Positions 45,741-58,026 of a DNA stretch of 64,000 bases are shown one piece after another. The translations under genes were made by a program, and so were the position numbers. The notes under the pieces were generated by a model. That model saw nothing but the letters and a program-made list of their open reading frames with translations, was not told the origin of the DNA and did no database searches. The first letter of the stretch is position 1. The number at the start of each line of letters is the position of its first letter. This DNA comes from Linnemannia schmuckeri (Eukaryota > Mortierellomycota > Mortierellomycetes > Mortierellales > Mortierellaceae): NCBI GenBank assembly GCA_029449235.1, contig JANATG010000006.1, positions 1,178,001 through 1,242,000 on the forward strand, in the 5' to 3' direction.

Positions 45741-47386
45741 ATGTCGACATACATCCGCCCTGTACTATCAACAGAAGGTCGCCTGGGCCACTTGACCCTC
45801 GACCAGAACCTCAAGCTCCAAGAATTCTGGGTCCGACTGTACGAAATCTTTGATGGCAAGGTCGACTTTGACCAGACCGCTCCTCCGTCCTTCAAGGGCC
45901 AGAGCCGTGATGCCGACGTCTCCTCCCTCTACTCCCCAGCAGCACCTCTTTCTTCCTCCTCTTCTTCGTCGTCCTCTGCAGCACAGGCCCAGGCTCCTGT
46001 GACACAGAACGCAGGATGGTTTGGCGGCGGATTTGGTCAATCTGCTGCTGCAGGCTTTGTCGACGCCGTGTCGTCCGATACTGTGATGGCGGGTGAGGCA
46101 CCGAGGTTTACGGGTAAGCAGTTACATAGGATCTTTTGGAAGATCACGATGATGGATCATCCCGATCTTGTTGTTCTCAAGGTAAGCCAATTGCCCTTGC
46201 ATAGAGCTCAAAAAAAAACCGGGGTTATCACTTTGTGATATCTTTTGCCTGTCACTTTACCATGGCAATTAGCACACCTGCATTATTACATGTTGTCCAT
46301 GCTGCACTTTCTCCAACTAAACTCTCTTTCTCTCTCCTATTCAATTGCTCAGTACATCCGTGCCCGCAAGTGGGTGATTGACGATGCGATAAAGATGGTC
46401 CTGAACGCATTGAAGTGGCGAGTGGTCGAACAACTGGACGAGCTAGTCGAGTTACCGGATACGGAACTGGATACCAAATACCCTAAATTCATTGAGCAGT
46501 TGAAATCAGGAAAGGGATACTTGCGGGGCGCGGACCCCCTTGGACGTCCCGTGTCTTTCATCAACACCCGGTTGCATCATAAGGGCGATCAACCCCCCGA
46601 GACCATTCATCGATACACTCTCTACGTATGTACACTCGCTTCTTTGTTTTATTAATGCTGTCTTGTTGCACCGGAGATAAATGCAATAATACCAACAATT
46701 AATTAACACTCTGGATACTCTGTACTGCTTTTAACTAAATACAATAGACGATGGAGTGCGGAAGAACGGTCCTGGAGCCAGGCGCAGAATCAGTCATCGT
46801 AGTCTTCGACCTGTCAGATTTCGGCCTCGACAACATGGATTGGGGATTCATCCGCCTCTTTGTTCAATGCTTCGAAGCCTACTACCCGGAAACCCTGGGC
46901 GTCTGCGTCATCCATAAGGCCCCCTTTGTATTCTGGGGCATCTGGAAACTAATCCAACCCCTTCTCGACCCCGTTGTCACCGCAAAATTTGTTTTCACCC
47001 GCACCAACACTGACCTGCACAAAGTCATCCCCCGTGAGCGACTCCCCATTGTCCCCTATGACGGTCTTGATGACTGGAAATACGAGTATATCCCGGCCCA
47101 GGAAGGGGAGAACGATTGTAGGAACGATGTTATCAAACGGGAAGAGTTATTGAATGAGCGACATGAGCTTGAGGCACGATTTGAGGCTGCCTCGAAGGAA
47201 TGGAGTCTGAGGATGGATGGAAGCAACTCGGAGGAGAGAGATGTGATTGCTGCAGAGTTGAAGGAGCAGTATACGCGCTTGTGGCCTTATGTGAGGGCTG
47301 TTAATATGTACCAGCGGTGGGGGGTTGCTCAACCCACGGGCGTTAATTGGACGTACAACCTTGTTGAAGACATGGAACTGGATTGA
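45741..47386 (+). CDS. Sec14-like CRAL-TRIO phosphatidylinositol-transfer protein
   Basis: Three exons (45741-46181, 46353-46625, 46748-47386) encode 450 aa. An N-terminal CRAL-TRIO-N helical domain is split by a Ser/Ala-rich insert with GWFGGGFGQ. The lipid-binding domain follows: YIRARKWVIDDAIKMVLNAL, then GRPVSFINTRLHH, SVIVVFDLSDFGLDNMDWGF, YYPETLGVCVIHKAPFVFWG, IWKLIQPLLDPVVTAKFVF. Sec14-type proteins carry phosphatidylinositol or other lipids between membranes. The C-terminal 110 residues are a charged helical extension (REELLNERHELEARFEAASK) that ends with VNWTYNLVEDMELD. Among yeast relatives it seems nearer to Csr1 than to Sec14 itself, but that is by eye. It is convergent with FMT1 (102 bp between stops). 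Confidence 0.9.
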
Positions 47387-47488
47387 ATACTATAATGATT
47401 AATTTAGCAGAGAATAAAACTACACCCCAAATTTCGATACAGCGTACAATAAACAAAAACGTCGAAATCCATTATTCATTTATTGCCA

Positions 47489-49742
47489 CTACTCGAAACG
47501 AGAACTACCAGAGTGGACATGATATCCATTATGAAAATCCTTGGCAGAGAGGCGCTTCTTGCCCTCGAACTGGACAGCCTTGACGCCAAGCAACGAGCCG
47601 TCTGAACATGTGACATGCAGCGATTCGGTTGGACCGTGATAAAAAATGGTTCCTGGTGCGGAGGTTTGGCTGGGCGTCTTGCCATCTGCGGCGTACCCTG
47701 CGTTCTTCAGTTGGGTTGTGGAGGTGATGGTGGGATTGGTGGAGTCGACGCGGAATAGGTCAAAGAGCGAAATATTGAGCACCTTTCCAGAGTCTTGTAC
47801 TGTCCATGTTGCAGTGATTGGATACTATCAAGTTGTTTTCAAAAGGTACAGATGATTGTCATTAAGGATTAGTCTTGTTATATCATCATGAACCGAGCAA
47901 GCTGAGCAAACTTGCACTGAACCGATTGATCCACTTATTGTTGTTTTCTGGACTCTCTTCAACCTATCACATCTCTGTGTGTAGATGCACAAGCGAGTGT
48001 ACTCGTTGCCGTTTCGCTGCCACCCCTATAGTTTATGTGCTTACTCTAAATCCATTAGCGCGATGCAACCGCTCAGTGCGAGCAGCTGTCCAGGTCGCCC
48101 ATTGGACTTTACAGGCTTCTCGACTGATTTTGTTTGCTTTTGTCACTTTTGTCGGATCCTGAGTCTTGGCATCACGCTAAAACGTACAATACGAGGGGAC
48201 GTACAGTGGGAGGAGGAAATTGCGTGGTTAATAATTGGTGCATGTGTTGTTGTTATTGTTCATGCAAGCACGCGCCATTCCCTTTCAATTCTACCTATCG
48301 AGGTATAGCGTGATAGTACATAGAGAGAGGAAAAGAGATGGAGAAAACATTCGGAATTGACATACTCTGCGCTGGTCATAGTTGTTGATAACATCGACGA
48401 CCAACTCTCCTCCCTTCTTGGCCAAGAGTGCTTCCAGCGACCGGTATGTAGAGTTCTCGGGCAATGCCTATATTTTGTTTCAAAGATATCAAAATCAAGA
48501 GACGTTAGTTATTACGTGATTAGATACATGAACAACCCACAAGGATCAAACATGATCCTTCAATGCCCAAAAACATACGACTTCGGCTTGGGCAAGGATC
48601 TTTCCGGCGTCAAACTCGTTGGGGTCGAGCAGTTGGACTGTCACGCCCGTTGTCTGATCCTCATTCAAAATCGCCCTCTGCAACGGCGCTGATCCGCGAT
48701 ACCTAAACAACATCACACGAGCAATAGATATAGAAGAGGAGGGTTAGAACACGTCTAAAAACGGCTTTATATCAAAACGTACCATTTGCCAGCATAGAAA
48801 ATTTACTTGGGCAGGAGAGAAGGGTGGACGTTGATGCCAGCCTTCTTGAAGCGGGTGATGACATCGTCAGGGAGGAACCACCCAAATGAAACGACTACTC
48901 CAAAATCCCAGGCATCGACTTGACTATCCTCGGGGAATGTCCATGCGTCAAACCCGCCCTTCCTGTCTGGCGATGGGTATGTGTTCAAGTTATGAGCCTT
49001 TGCCAGTAGTGTGAGCGGGGCTAATTATTTCATCCAGTTGTTCAAGGGAGAGGAAAGATGTGTTACATATGCATGCTGCGAGATGTTTGCCCATGCCATG
49101 ATAAGAGGAGGGAGGTGGAGGAGACGCGTGATTTCAAGCTTGTTGTGTGCTTACAATCTTCGGCGTCACGTTTTGATTTCTTGGTGCGCTCTTTAGGAGA
49201 GACGACGTCGATTCTCTCAATGATCGATCCCGGCTTGCCTGGAATATGTGGAGTTGGGAACATTCAAGTGATCGAATTAGGTTCAATTGTCCTTGGCTCA
49301 GCTGCGTCAAAGGATCGGGTGTCCCCTTTATGTACACCATCATCTTTTACTTACTCTTCTCCTGAATCAACGCCTCCAAATGAGGCACCGAGAACGAGTC
49401 GCTTCCAAAGAACAGGATCTTGACCTTGTCCTGGTCCTTGTTTTGAACACTCGATACACTAAACGATCGGATCACCTAAACAATTATAGGAACAACGGGG
49501 TGCAAAAACTATTGGGTATCAATATCGCAGAGTCGTAAAGGCAATAACTCCTTCCTTTCTCTTCCCTCTCTGCTTGGCGCCGGGTTGTAACTAAGCTGAA
49601 TCAACAACCAAAGGCTATTTACATTCTGCGACATGCGAACACTGTTGAATGAGGGAGTCCATCTTGGTTTTATGGCGGTTATAGTGAATGGGTTTGTCTG
49701 GTTCCGGCAACGTGCCCATGTCAAAAAGACTGAACGCGACAT
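47489..49742 (-). CDS. FMT1: Mitochondrial methionyl-tRNA formyltransferase
   Basis: Seven exons (49742-49623, 49475-49355, 49238-49155, 49020-48807, 48702-48579, 48467-48366, 47824-47489) give 366 aa with all phases closed. The enzyme formylates Met-tRNA for initiation of mitochondrial translation. Hallmarks are the N-terminal Rossmann start VKILFFGSDSFSVPHLEAL, the catalytic segment GINVHPSLLPKYRGSAPLQ, TGVTVQLLDPNEFDAGKIL, and the C-terminal OB-like domain (ISLFDLFRV, SLLGVKAVQFEGKKRLSAKD). In bacterial enzymes the SLLP loop and downstream Asp are essential; both are here. The N-terminus MSRSVFLTWARCRNQ plus the Arg/Ser-rich start of exon 2 makes a mitochondrial presequence. Several ATGs are available upstream; 49742 gives the best presequence. 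Confidence 0.93.
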
Positions 49743-49981
49743 GGCGGTTGTTGGTCGTGTGATTCGTGCGCCGAAAGAAGGGTAGGGACAAAGTGAAATG
49801 GGCACTTTCCGGCTGGCGTGAAAAATCAAGAAAGGGTGGCTTTGAACGCCACCAACTTTACTCAGTATTTTTTTTTATTCATTCTTGATTTTGGAATGGC
49901 TGAAAAGTATTATGGTATTGATATGCTAAGATGATATACAAAAAGATGATGACGACGAAAAGAAGCCTTGGAACAAACTAT

Positions 49982-52900
49982 CTACAAGTTCTGCTTCTGG
50001 CAAAGATCGGCATAGACACCGCCCAAGCCAACGAGCTCGTAATGGCGACCCGACTCGACAATGGCACCGTCCTTGACCACCAAGATCAAATCAGCATCCT
50101 GAATAGTACTAAGACGATGGGCAATCACAATCGTGGTACGACCATAGCGAGCCTTGTCAAGAGCCTCCTGGACAAGCTTCTCAGACTCAGAATCCAAAGC
50201 CGAGGTGGCCTCATCGAGGAGCAACACCTTGGGGTTGCGGATGAGGGCGCGGGCAATGGCAATACGCTGCTTCTGGCCTCCAGAGAGCTGCGAGCCCTTG
50301 TCTCCGACCGAGGTGTTGTAGCCGTCGGGGAGCGACATGACAAAGTTGTGGATGTTGGACAGCTTGGCGGCCGCCTCGACCTGCTCAAGCGTTCCCTCGC
50401 TCTCGGGGAGACCGTAGAGGATGTTGTCCTTGATCGACATGTCAAACAGGACGGGCTCTTGGCCGACCAAAGCCATGTGTTCACGGATGTTATGCAACTG
50501 AAGATCCTTGATATTGTAGTTGTCGATGAGGACCTGGCCACCGTCAACATCGTACCAGCGCTCGAGGAGGGCAATGATGGTCGACTTGCCGCATCCCGAG
50601 GGGCCGACAAGGGCAACAGTCTGGCTGGGCTTAACCTTGATATCGACTCCGTTAAAGATCTGGATGTTCTCGCGGGTGGGATAATGGAAGTCGACCTTCT
50701 CCAACGAGAGTGAGCCGGAGATGGTCTTGAGTGATGTACCGTCGCGGTCGGCATCGATCAGGGTATCCTTGTCCAAGAGCTCGTAAACGTTGATGGCCGA
50801 CTGCTTGCCCTTGGCATACTTAGGGAGCTCTGAGGTGATGTGACCCAAGCTCATGGCGAGGAAGACAATGGCAAACATGCAGTCAAACATCTTGCCCCAG
50901 GTAATGATATTGGCCTCAACAAGACGGTAACCACCATAGAATCCGATAGAGTAACTCCAGTAAGCGACAGCCTGGGACATGGCGAAACCGAAAGAAGCGA
51001 AAAGAGCCTTATGGAGAGCATACTTGTGGGGCTCGCGGGTGACCTCAAAGTAACGGGCCTCAAAGACATCCTCCTTGGCAAGAGAAACAACAGTGCGGAT
51101 GTTGGCAATGGCTTCACCAGCGACCTGACCGGACTTTTCGTACGCCTTGCGGGTCTTGCTTCCGAAACCGGTCAACGAAGCCAACTCGAGGTATTGTCCA
51201 AGACCGATAACGGGGACCGCAGCAAGAATAATCAAAGTCATCTGCCACGAGGCCTTAAAGGCAAAGCCGAGACCGACGGCAATGGTAGCCAAAGACGAGA
51301 CAGAGGTCAATACGACCTGGGAGACCATATCGAACATCTGCTGGGAATCGGTGGCAAGACGACTGGCAAGGGCTCCAGTCGAGTTCTCGGGGCGGTCAAA
51401 GAAGGCCATCTCCTGGCTGAGAATGGCCTTGTAGCTCAGGAAACGCATCTCGCGAGTAAGACGTTCACCAGCAAGCAAGAAGAAGAACATACCACCGGCG
51501 AAACCGATGAAACCGACAAAGGCGAGGATGAGGAACAGAAGAGAGTAATGGTTGGCCTTGGGAATAAACTCTTCCCCCAGTTCGTTGACCTTAGTAAGAG
51601 TCGTGATCGCACCAGAGAAGATCTGAGAAAATCCGGGGAAGAGACCACCTTGGATGATGGCACAGAAGACACCAGCAAGACAGATGTGGAAGTTGGGCTT
51701 CAAATAGCGGATGGTACGCGAGATAGGAGCCTTCTGGAGCTTCAGTTTCCTGGCAGCCTCCTTCTTCTCACGAGCCATGGTCATCTCCTTGTCCTCCTCA
51801 ATGTCAACAACGGTAGGGCCCTTGACGGCAGACTTGTCCGAGTGGTGAGACGACATGCGACGAAGAAGGTTGCTCATGCGGCGACCGGTGTGAGCTCCCT
51901 CGGGGTTGGCCTTCTCATCAATAACAATATGTGCCTTGGGTTCGGCAGCAGTGATGGATTCGGGATCGGCGGTCTGCTCGGGTGCCTCAATATCGGTTCC
52001 TCCAGTCTTGAGCTGCTGCTTAGCGACGAATTCAGTGTAAGTTCCTCCAAGGGCCATGAGAGACTCGTGAGTTCCAGACTCCAAGACAACTCCGCGGTCC
52101 ATAACGTAGATAAGATCGGCGTTCATGATGGTCGACAAACGATGGGCAATGACAATGGTCGAACGACCGGTGGCAGCGTTATCCAAGGCAGCCTGGACAA
52201 TACGCTCAGACTCGGTATCTAAGGCTGAGGTGGCCTCATCCAAAAGGAGAATAGTGGGGTTCTTGATCAAAGCACGAGCAATGGCAATACGCTGCTTCTG
52301 GCCGCCAGAAAGCAGGGCACCCTTCTCACCAACCATGGTGTTGTAACCCTGAGGGAGCTTGGAGATGTAGTCATGGGCGTTGGCGAGACGGCAAGCCTTC
52401 TCAATGTCGGCGTCGGTGGGCTGTTTCTGATCCTTGCGGACTCCGTACAAAATGTTCTGCTTGATGGTGGCGTTAAAGAGAACGGGCTCCTGGGAGACCA
52501 AACCGATGTTGTCGCGCAAGTGACGAATGTTGAAATCTTTTATCTCAATGCCGTCGATGGTGATAGTTCCAGAGGAAGGATCGTAGAAACGCTCAACAAG
52601 ACCGATAATAGTCGATTTTCCAGATCCAGAGTGACCGACAAGAGCAACGGTTTGGCCGGGCTTGACCTCGATGTTCATCTCCTTGAGAATGGGGACGTTG
52701 GGGCGACTGGGGTAGGCAAAGTTGACGTTCTTGACAACGATGTGGCCCTGCAAGTTCTCAGGCTTAAGACCGGAAGGATCAAAGGAATCAATGGCGGGGA
52801 CGCGGTCGATGGTGTGAAAGATGGTGTAAGCAGCAGCCTGGGCCTTGCCGAAGCTGGCAATGTTGGGGCCAACGTTTCCGATGGAGAAGGCACCAATGAT

Positions 52901-54241
52901 AGTAGCGAACAAGACGGTCAAGACATTACCGGGCTCCATTTCTTGTTTCTTGACCAGGCTGGATCCGTAGTAGAAAGCCAAAGAGTAACTCAAAAACATG
53001 ATCAACATAAAGGAACCCATGCCCAATCCGGTAGCAATGGACTTCTTTACACCAGACTTGTAGGCCTGCTCGAGGACAGTGTTGAACTTTTGAAGCTCAC
53101 GCTTCTGACCACCGAAAGCGGCGACAGTCCGGATGGAACCAATGGCCTGCTCGGCCAAGCCTCCAGCAGCGGCATAGGAATCCTGACCATCAGCAGAGCT
53201 TTCGCCAGCATACTTGGCCATGAGAGCTCCAGCAGCTATAGAGTCGTTGTAACAAAGAAAGCGCGTTAGTTCACACTGTTAAATCATTTCGTGTTTGACC
53301 AACGGTTTTCATAGTTGTGGAGATATACTAACTTACCAGCCATCAAAGGGACAGAGGTCAAGAGGACCAAACTCATTTTCCAGCCGTGGGTGAAGGCAAT
53401 GGCGAAACCAGCAATAAAAGTGGCCAAAGATGAGAGGCAGACACCGACCTTGTCGGCGAGACCATCAAAGATTAGCTGGGTATCGGCACTAAGGCGCGAG
53501 TTGAGGGACTCGCTCTTCTTGCCGATATCGTGCCAGGTGATGTCCTGGCGGAGAATGGCATGGAGGTACTTTTCACGGATGCGCTTGGTCTGGTTCTCGG
53601 CGGAAAGAGTGAAGAGGCACATCTGGCCGTAGGCGACAAAGAACATGATGGCTCCGACAACAGTGAACTTGATGACGAGAATACGCATCTCATCAATGAG
53701 CTTAGCGTTGGAGATGGCAGCATCTGCGTCGGTGGAGGATTTAGCAAGAGCGGCGATGCTGTTAATGACATCTCCCATCAGCAAGGCGACCAGAGGCTGA
53801 CCGACACCGTTGACGAAGGCACAGATGGTACCAAGGCTATGTATTATGAAGAAGCAATTAGAAAATGTAACGTTAGTGCTTCGATACAAAAAAAAGAATG
53901 CAAGGGTGTTGCTTGACTGGCATTGAATTTTTTTTCTTTTTCAGTACTAATAATGCATATAGCAAAAGGAAACAAGAGGAGACATACAAAACGCAGAAGT
54001 AGTCGAAGGGGGAGGCGAAGCGGTAAAGCTGCAGGTACGAGATCTTTGGCTCAGGCTTTACGATAGGCTTGCCGTTCTTGTCGAGCTCGACCTCCTTTTC
54101 GTCTGAGTCCTTATCGGACAGATCGACGGAGGAAGGAGTGGCGGTGACATCGTTGCGATCGACATCAACAACGATGTCTCTCTTTTCCAACTCAAAGGCG
54201 TCCTTGGCAGTCTTTGCCGAGGAAGAGTGTTCTGCCGACAT
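49982..54241 (-). CDS. Full-length ABCB (P-glycoprotein/MDR) transporter
   Basis: Three exons (54241-53988, 53836-53337, 53235-49982) encode 1335 aa in the order TMD1-NBD1-TMD2-NBD2. Both nucleotide-binding domains are complete: Walker A GHSGSGKST (about residue 450) and GPSGCGKST (about 1128), ABC signature LSGGQKQR in each (about 558 and 1233), and Walker B LLLDEATSALD in each, so both ATP sites should be active. Transmembrane parts include ICAFVNGVGQPLVALLMGDV and LTSVSSLATIAVGLGFAF. The N-terminus is a charged cytoplasmic tail of about 80 residues, and the linker between halves is also charged (RRMSSHHSDKSAVKG). Homologues export drugs or lipids, or mating pheromone (Ste6). The substrate here is unknown. 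The upstream region has a nine-copy hexamer repeat. Confidence 0.95.
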
Positions 54242-54327
54242 GAATAGGTTGTATCAGTGGTCGAGGCTGAGTTTGGGTGGTGGTGTTTTTATTGTTATTG
54301 TTTTGAGATGAGATGAGAAGGGTTGAA

Positions 54328-54384
54328 GTGAATGTGAATGTGAATGTGAATGTGAATGTGAATGTGAATGTGAATGTGAATGTG
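54328..54384 (+). repeat. (GTGAAT)9-type hexamer microsatellite upstream of the ABC transporter
   Basis: An almost pure tandem array of about nine copies starts 87 bp upstream of the transporter ATG, probably in its promoter or 5' UTR. Such arrays vary in length between strains. Confidence 0.85.
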
Positions 54385-55901
54385 AGTGAATGAGAAAAAG
54401 GAGGAAAGTATTGGAGATGTGGGGAGTGAGAATATATCAGTATTAGTAGAAAATAAGCGAGAGATAGAAAGGTGAAGAAGAAAGAACGAAGAGAAGGGCG
54501 AGGAACAATCGAAATCGAGGGGGAGAGCAAGACTTTAAATAAGCGATGAGGGACTGAGAGGGTAGGGTAGGGTGGGATGGGAAATGAACACCTTGAAAGG
54601 GAGTTCACACCCTATCTGTCTCTTTCTTCTGTGTTGTTGTTTGGAGATTTCAAGGCTACAACGGTCAAACGAGACAAGATAAAAAAAAATGGCTTGAATT
54701 CAATTCAATGCAACTCAATTCAATTCAATTCAGTTCAGTTGCACACACAAAAACGCAGCAGATGGGAATGGAGTAGACTGCAAAAAACCTTTTTTCTAAT
54801 TATTTCTTTGAGTTTGAATTTTTTTTCCTTTTTCTGCAGGTCTGCGTAGTCAAGCGGATGATAGAGTGATTGCAATCGCCATGTTGTTCTCTCTTCTTTT
54901 CCGCTCTCTCTCTCTTTTTTTTTTTCCTTCCGCTCACTTCTTTTGCTATTTTGCTTGGCAATGAGGACATGGTGTATATTCGAGGTACATAACTTGAGAG
55001 ATAAAGAGTGAGAGGCGGAAAAAGGGGGGGAAATACAAAGACGCAAAAATTGCTCATGGACCCATCAGACCCCTTCTTTTCCTCGTCTTTCTTCCTTGTC
55101 ATCTTCCCCTATGTTGTACAGACTGAACAGACTGCCAACTCAAACGCAGTTATGCTAATTCCCTTTTTCGGACAACTTCCCTGTCGCTTTTTGTTTGACA
55201 ATCCTTGCCATTCTTTCTCGCTTTTGGCTCCTTAGCTCCATCTCTCCTCTTGTTTCCCCTTCATGTCCACACACACACGCACGTACACACACACACTTCC
55301 TTCCAACCACCGGACAAATATCTCTTCCGGTGAACTAGTCTCACCATGCACTGTGGACTTCGACTTTAAACGCAGTGACTCCTGCTCTATCTGCTCTACA
55401 CTACTTATGCTCTTGGCCCGTGGTTAGATTTCTTGGCTTTTGATGCTCCTTGACCCTGTTTCTTGGCCATCTGTCTCTCCGATCATTTCTTCCAAGACCA
55501 CAACCCCCTGCAAAAAGAAAATAAAAAATCAGGCTTTTTGTTGATGCTCTTCTTATGAGGTTCTCTTCCTCTCTTTGTATGTTCTCAAGTGAACATAGCT
55601 CGTCATCTCAGACAAGCCAAACACTGTGGCCAAGAACCATGTCGTACTTCCACTCTTTTTTGCTTTGCTAAACGGCAAAACAAAATAGGTGACAACAATT
55701 GACCAGTACAATGCAAAGATGCCACACCCACCTATCTCATTGGGCGTCTCTCTCTTTCTCCTCCTCCTCTTTTTGCTAGCCTTCCCTGAAGCGAGGTCTG
55801 ACAAACAATCCTCCGTCTGTGTGTACCATTCGCTCAGCAGGTTTGCGCATATTACTTTTTTTGTTTGCCTTTATCGCTTCCTCTCGGATTTTCGTTCCGA
55901 C

Positions 55902-55933
<32 letters not shown>

Positions 55934-58026
55934 GTTTGGCACTTTCGCGCAGCAGCGACGTTTGGATTGGCTGCGTGTTTGTGCGTGTGTCATTTCTCTT
56001 TTTCTCTCTCCCCTCAAATTTCATTGAGCGGCGTCTGCTTGTCTAGAAATCGACTTTTAGACTTCCAATTGCCCCTACTATCCCCTCACTTTGCACAAAG
56101 GTCCATGCACCGACCGAAGCACATCCCCTCTTCACGTTCCCACTGGGTAATGCTGGTAAGAAAAAAAAACTCTTACCAGGGCCAGGCGTCAATTGAGAGA
56201 CGGACAAATAGTGTTGCGTTACCATCGATCAGGTCAGAGAATCATAATAACCGAACAGTACCCACAAGAACATGGCTCCCTCGTCTTCAATTGAGTAGCG
56301 GGACTTTGCTTGACGACGTTCTTTTTTCCATTTTCTTTCCTAGTGTTCCAGCCCGTTTCACTGCGGAATGAGCTTAAAATGGTTGGTACTACCCCGTTCT
56401 TTCCTGGGATCAACGTTGAAAATGGACACAGAGGTATTGGAGATACTCACTGGGCTGTTGTCGTCATAGACTCCCGCTGGTTGGACACCATGCACTTCGG
56501 AAGGATTCGAAAAACCAAACCGGTTATTTGTCAATTGCATCCAATCTCCGTGTTCTCCACTCTTCGCCACTCTCCAACTCTGTGCCACCACTATTACCAT
56601 CCATTACTACAACTATCGAAAATGAAAAAGGATTATTGAGAAAATGAGAGAGTAGGAAAGATAAGCGAAATTGGTAGACCCGGCGATCCATTCAACAAAG
56701 TACCACACAGCCGCATAATCTTCCCCATGCATCACTCGGTTCGCCTTTCATGCTACTGTTGGCGCCGAAGCTTTCACCAAAAAATCGAACTCGAATGTGT
56801 ATCATTCTCCAACCCCACAAAGTTATTGCAACCATGCCGCTGCAGTTTTTTTTTCACGCATTTTAGTCCATGACTCCAATGGGCGAATTTATAACAATAG
56901 CCACACCTCTTCTCTTTGATCAGCTTGTGCTTGTTTGGAGTATCTTTCTTGCGCTAGACTTGACATGCACCTGCACATGAACATGCACAAGGTGCTATCC
57001 GCAGCTTTTGTGTATAGCGTCTTCTTTTCATTTATTGCGATCGCACATACAAGGTGACGATAAGCTTGCGTGGATCATGTTGTTGTTGGAATTCAATGGA
57101 AGTTTGATGGAGTATGAATATTCGGACAAACACTTAACCCCGCGTTCAAGAATTGGCTCAGAACCACCAGCCTGAAAATAATTTATTTATGAATCAAGTA
57201 TCGAAACAACTATAAGAAAAAAAAAAAAAAAAAAAAAAAAAATGAAATGAACGCTAGGATAGGACACAAAACTATGTTCGAACATTTGACAGGGTTTCCT
57301 TCCAAAAGCGGTGTGTTGCGGTGCAGTACGGTGCCGCTTGTTCGGTCTGTCAAAAGAAAAAAAATATTTTACGATCGAGAAAAAAGTGAAGAATCTCGAA
57401 TGTCAATTTTTAGGAATGGAACTACGCACTATGTGGTGTTCAACAGTACAGCCCGCTTTGTCAACAAGACACATTTTTTATGGTTCTATCGTTTCCACTT
57501 TTGTTTGTTAGTCGCGGGGGTACGGTATGTTTCAACGCTTAAGCCAAGAGACGTCATTAAGCTGTACAGGCAGACCATGCTCGTTGATGTCATTGAAAAC
57601 AAATACAAGGATGACAGACGAACGAACGACTGTGTCCATGCGCGGATGAAGGAAGGGTCTGGTCGGTGCATCTTTTTTTTTTTTTTTTGTTTATTCTGGT
57701 TTGGTAATCTTGGCCAAGGCGCGGCGAAGAAATATGAAAAAAAAAAAAAAAAAGTTGAAGCCGCACGCCACCAAAAGTTTTCATTAGTTCCGTAAGCGAT
57801 GATTCTGGATCCTACGACGTCATAAAAGGCTGAACGCGATTCAACCATAAGACCAGGAGCAAGGAAACAATACTCACCACCTAAAGCGACGTTTATCACG
57901 ACAGGAAAAAGAAAACCGGAACTCATCCCCCACTCACTCAAACCACAGGCGTAACCTTTAACAGAAAACCATCACCTTCTTTCGCATTCCTTTCTCTACC
58001 CCAACAATTCGTGTACATTATTCTTC
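54385..58026. other. Large gap between ABC transporter and NOT3, with repeats
   Basis: This 3.6-kb stretch has no gene that I can model with confidence. It contains an (ATTCA)n-like patch at 54696-54738, a CT block near 54900, T-runs near 55906-55933, an A-run of about 26 at 57217-57242 and smaller A/T runs near 57670-57750. Between 55.5 and 57.2 kb on the minus strand there are exon-like coding pieces, listed separately. The last few hundred bases should hold the NOT3 promoter. Confidence 0.45.
55553..57172 (-). other. Exon-like pieces of an unassembled, possibly membrane, protein gene
   Basis: Reading the minus strand, coding-like segments with plausible splice borders recur. At 57172-57033, after a polypyrimidine/cag acceptor, there is AGGSEPILERGVKCLSEYSY, open for 46 codons. 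Near 56725-56690 lies EDYAAVWYFVEWIAGSTN. At about 56570-56448 is HGDWMQLTNNRFGFSNPSEV, ending YDDNSP before a GTGAGT donor. ERKWKKERRQAKSRYS follows in matching phase from 56347. DGNATLFVRLSIDAWPW lies near 56225. A hydrophobic piece (IFALYWSIVVTYFVLPFSKA) ends with a stop at 55553. I cannot name the protein or close all frames. It is either a multi-exon gene or a decayed one. Confidence 0.3.

Noticed and set aside
49931..50713. 260-codon plus-strand frame antisense to the last part of the ABC transporter
   Set aside because: It overlaps the fully conserved second nucleotide-binding domain on the minus strand.
50840..52222. 460-codon plus-strand open frame antisense to the ABC transporter
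   Set aside because: It is a mirror of codon bias in the transporter exon on the other strand; no domain is recognisable.
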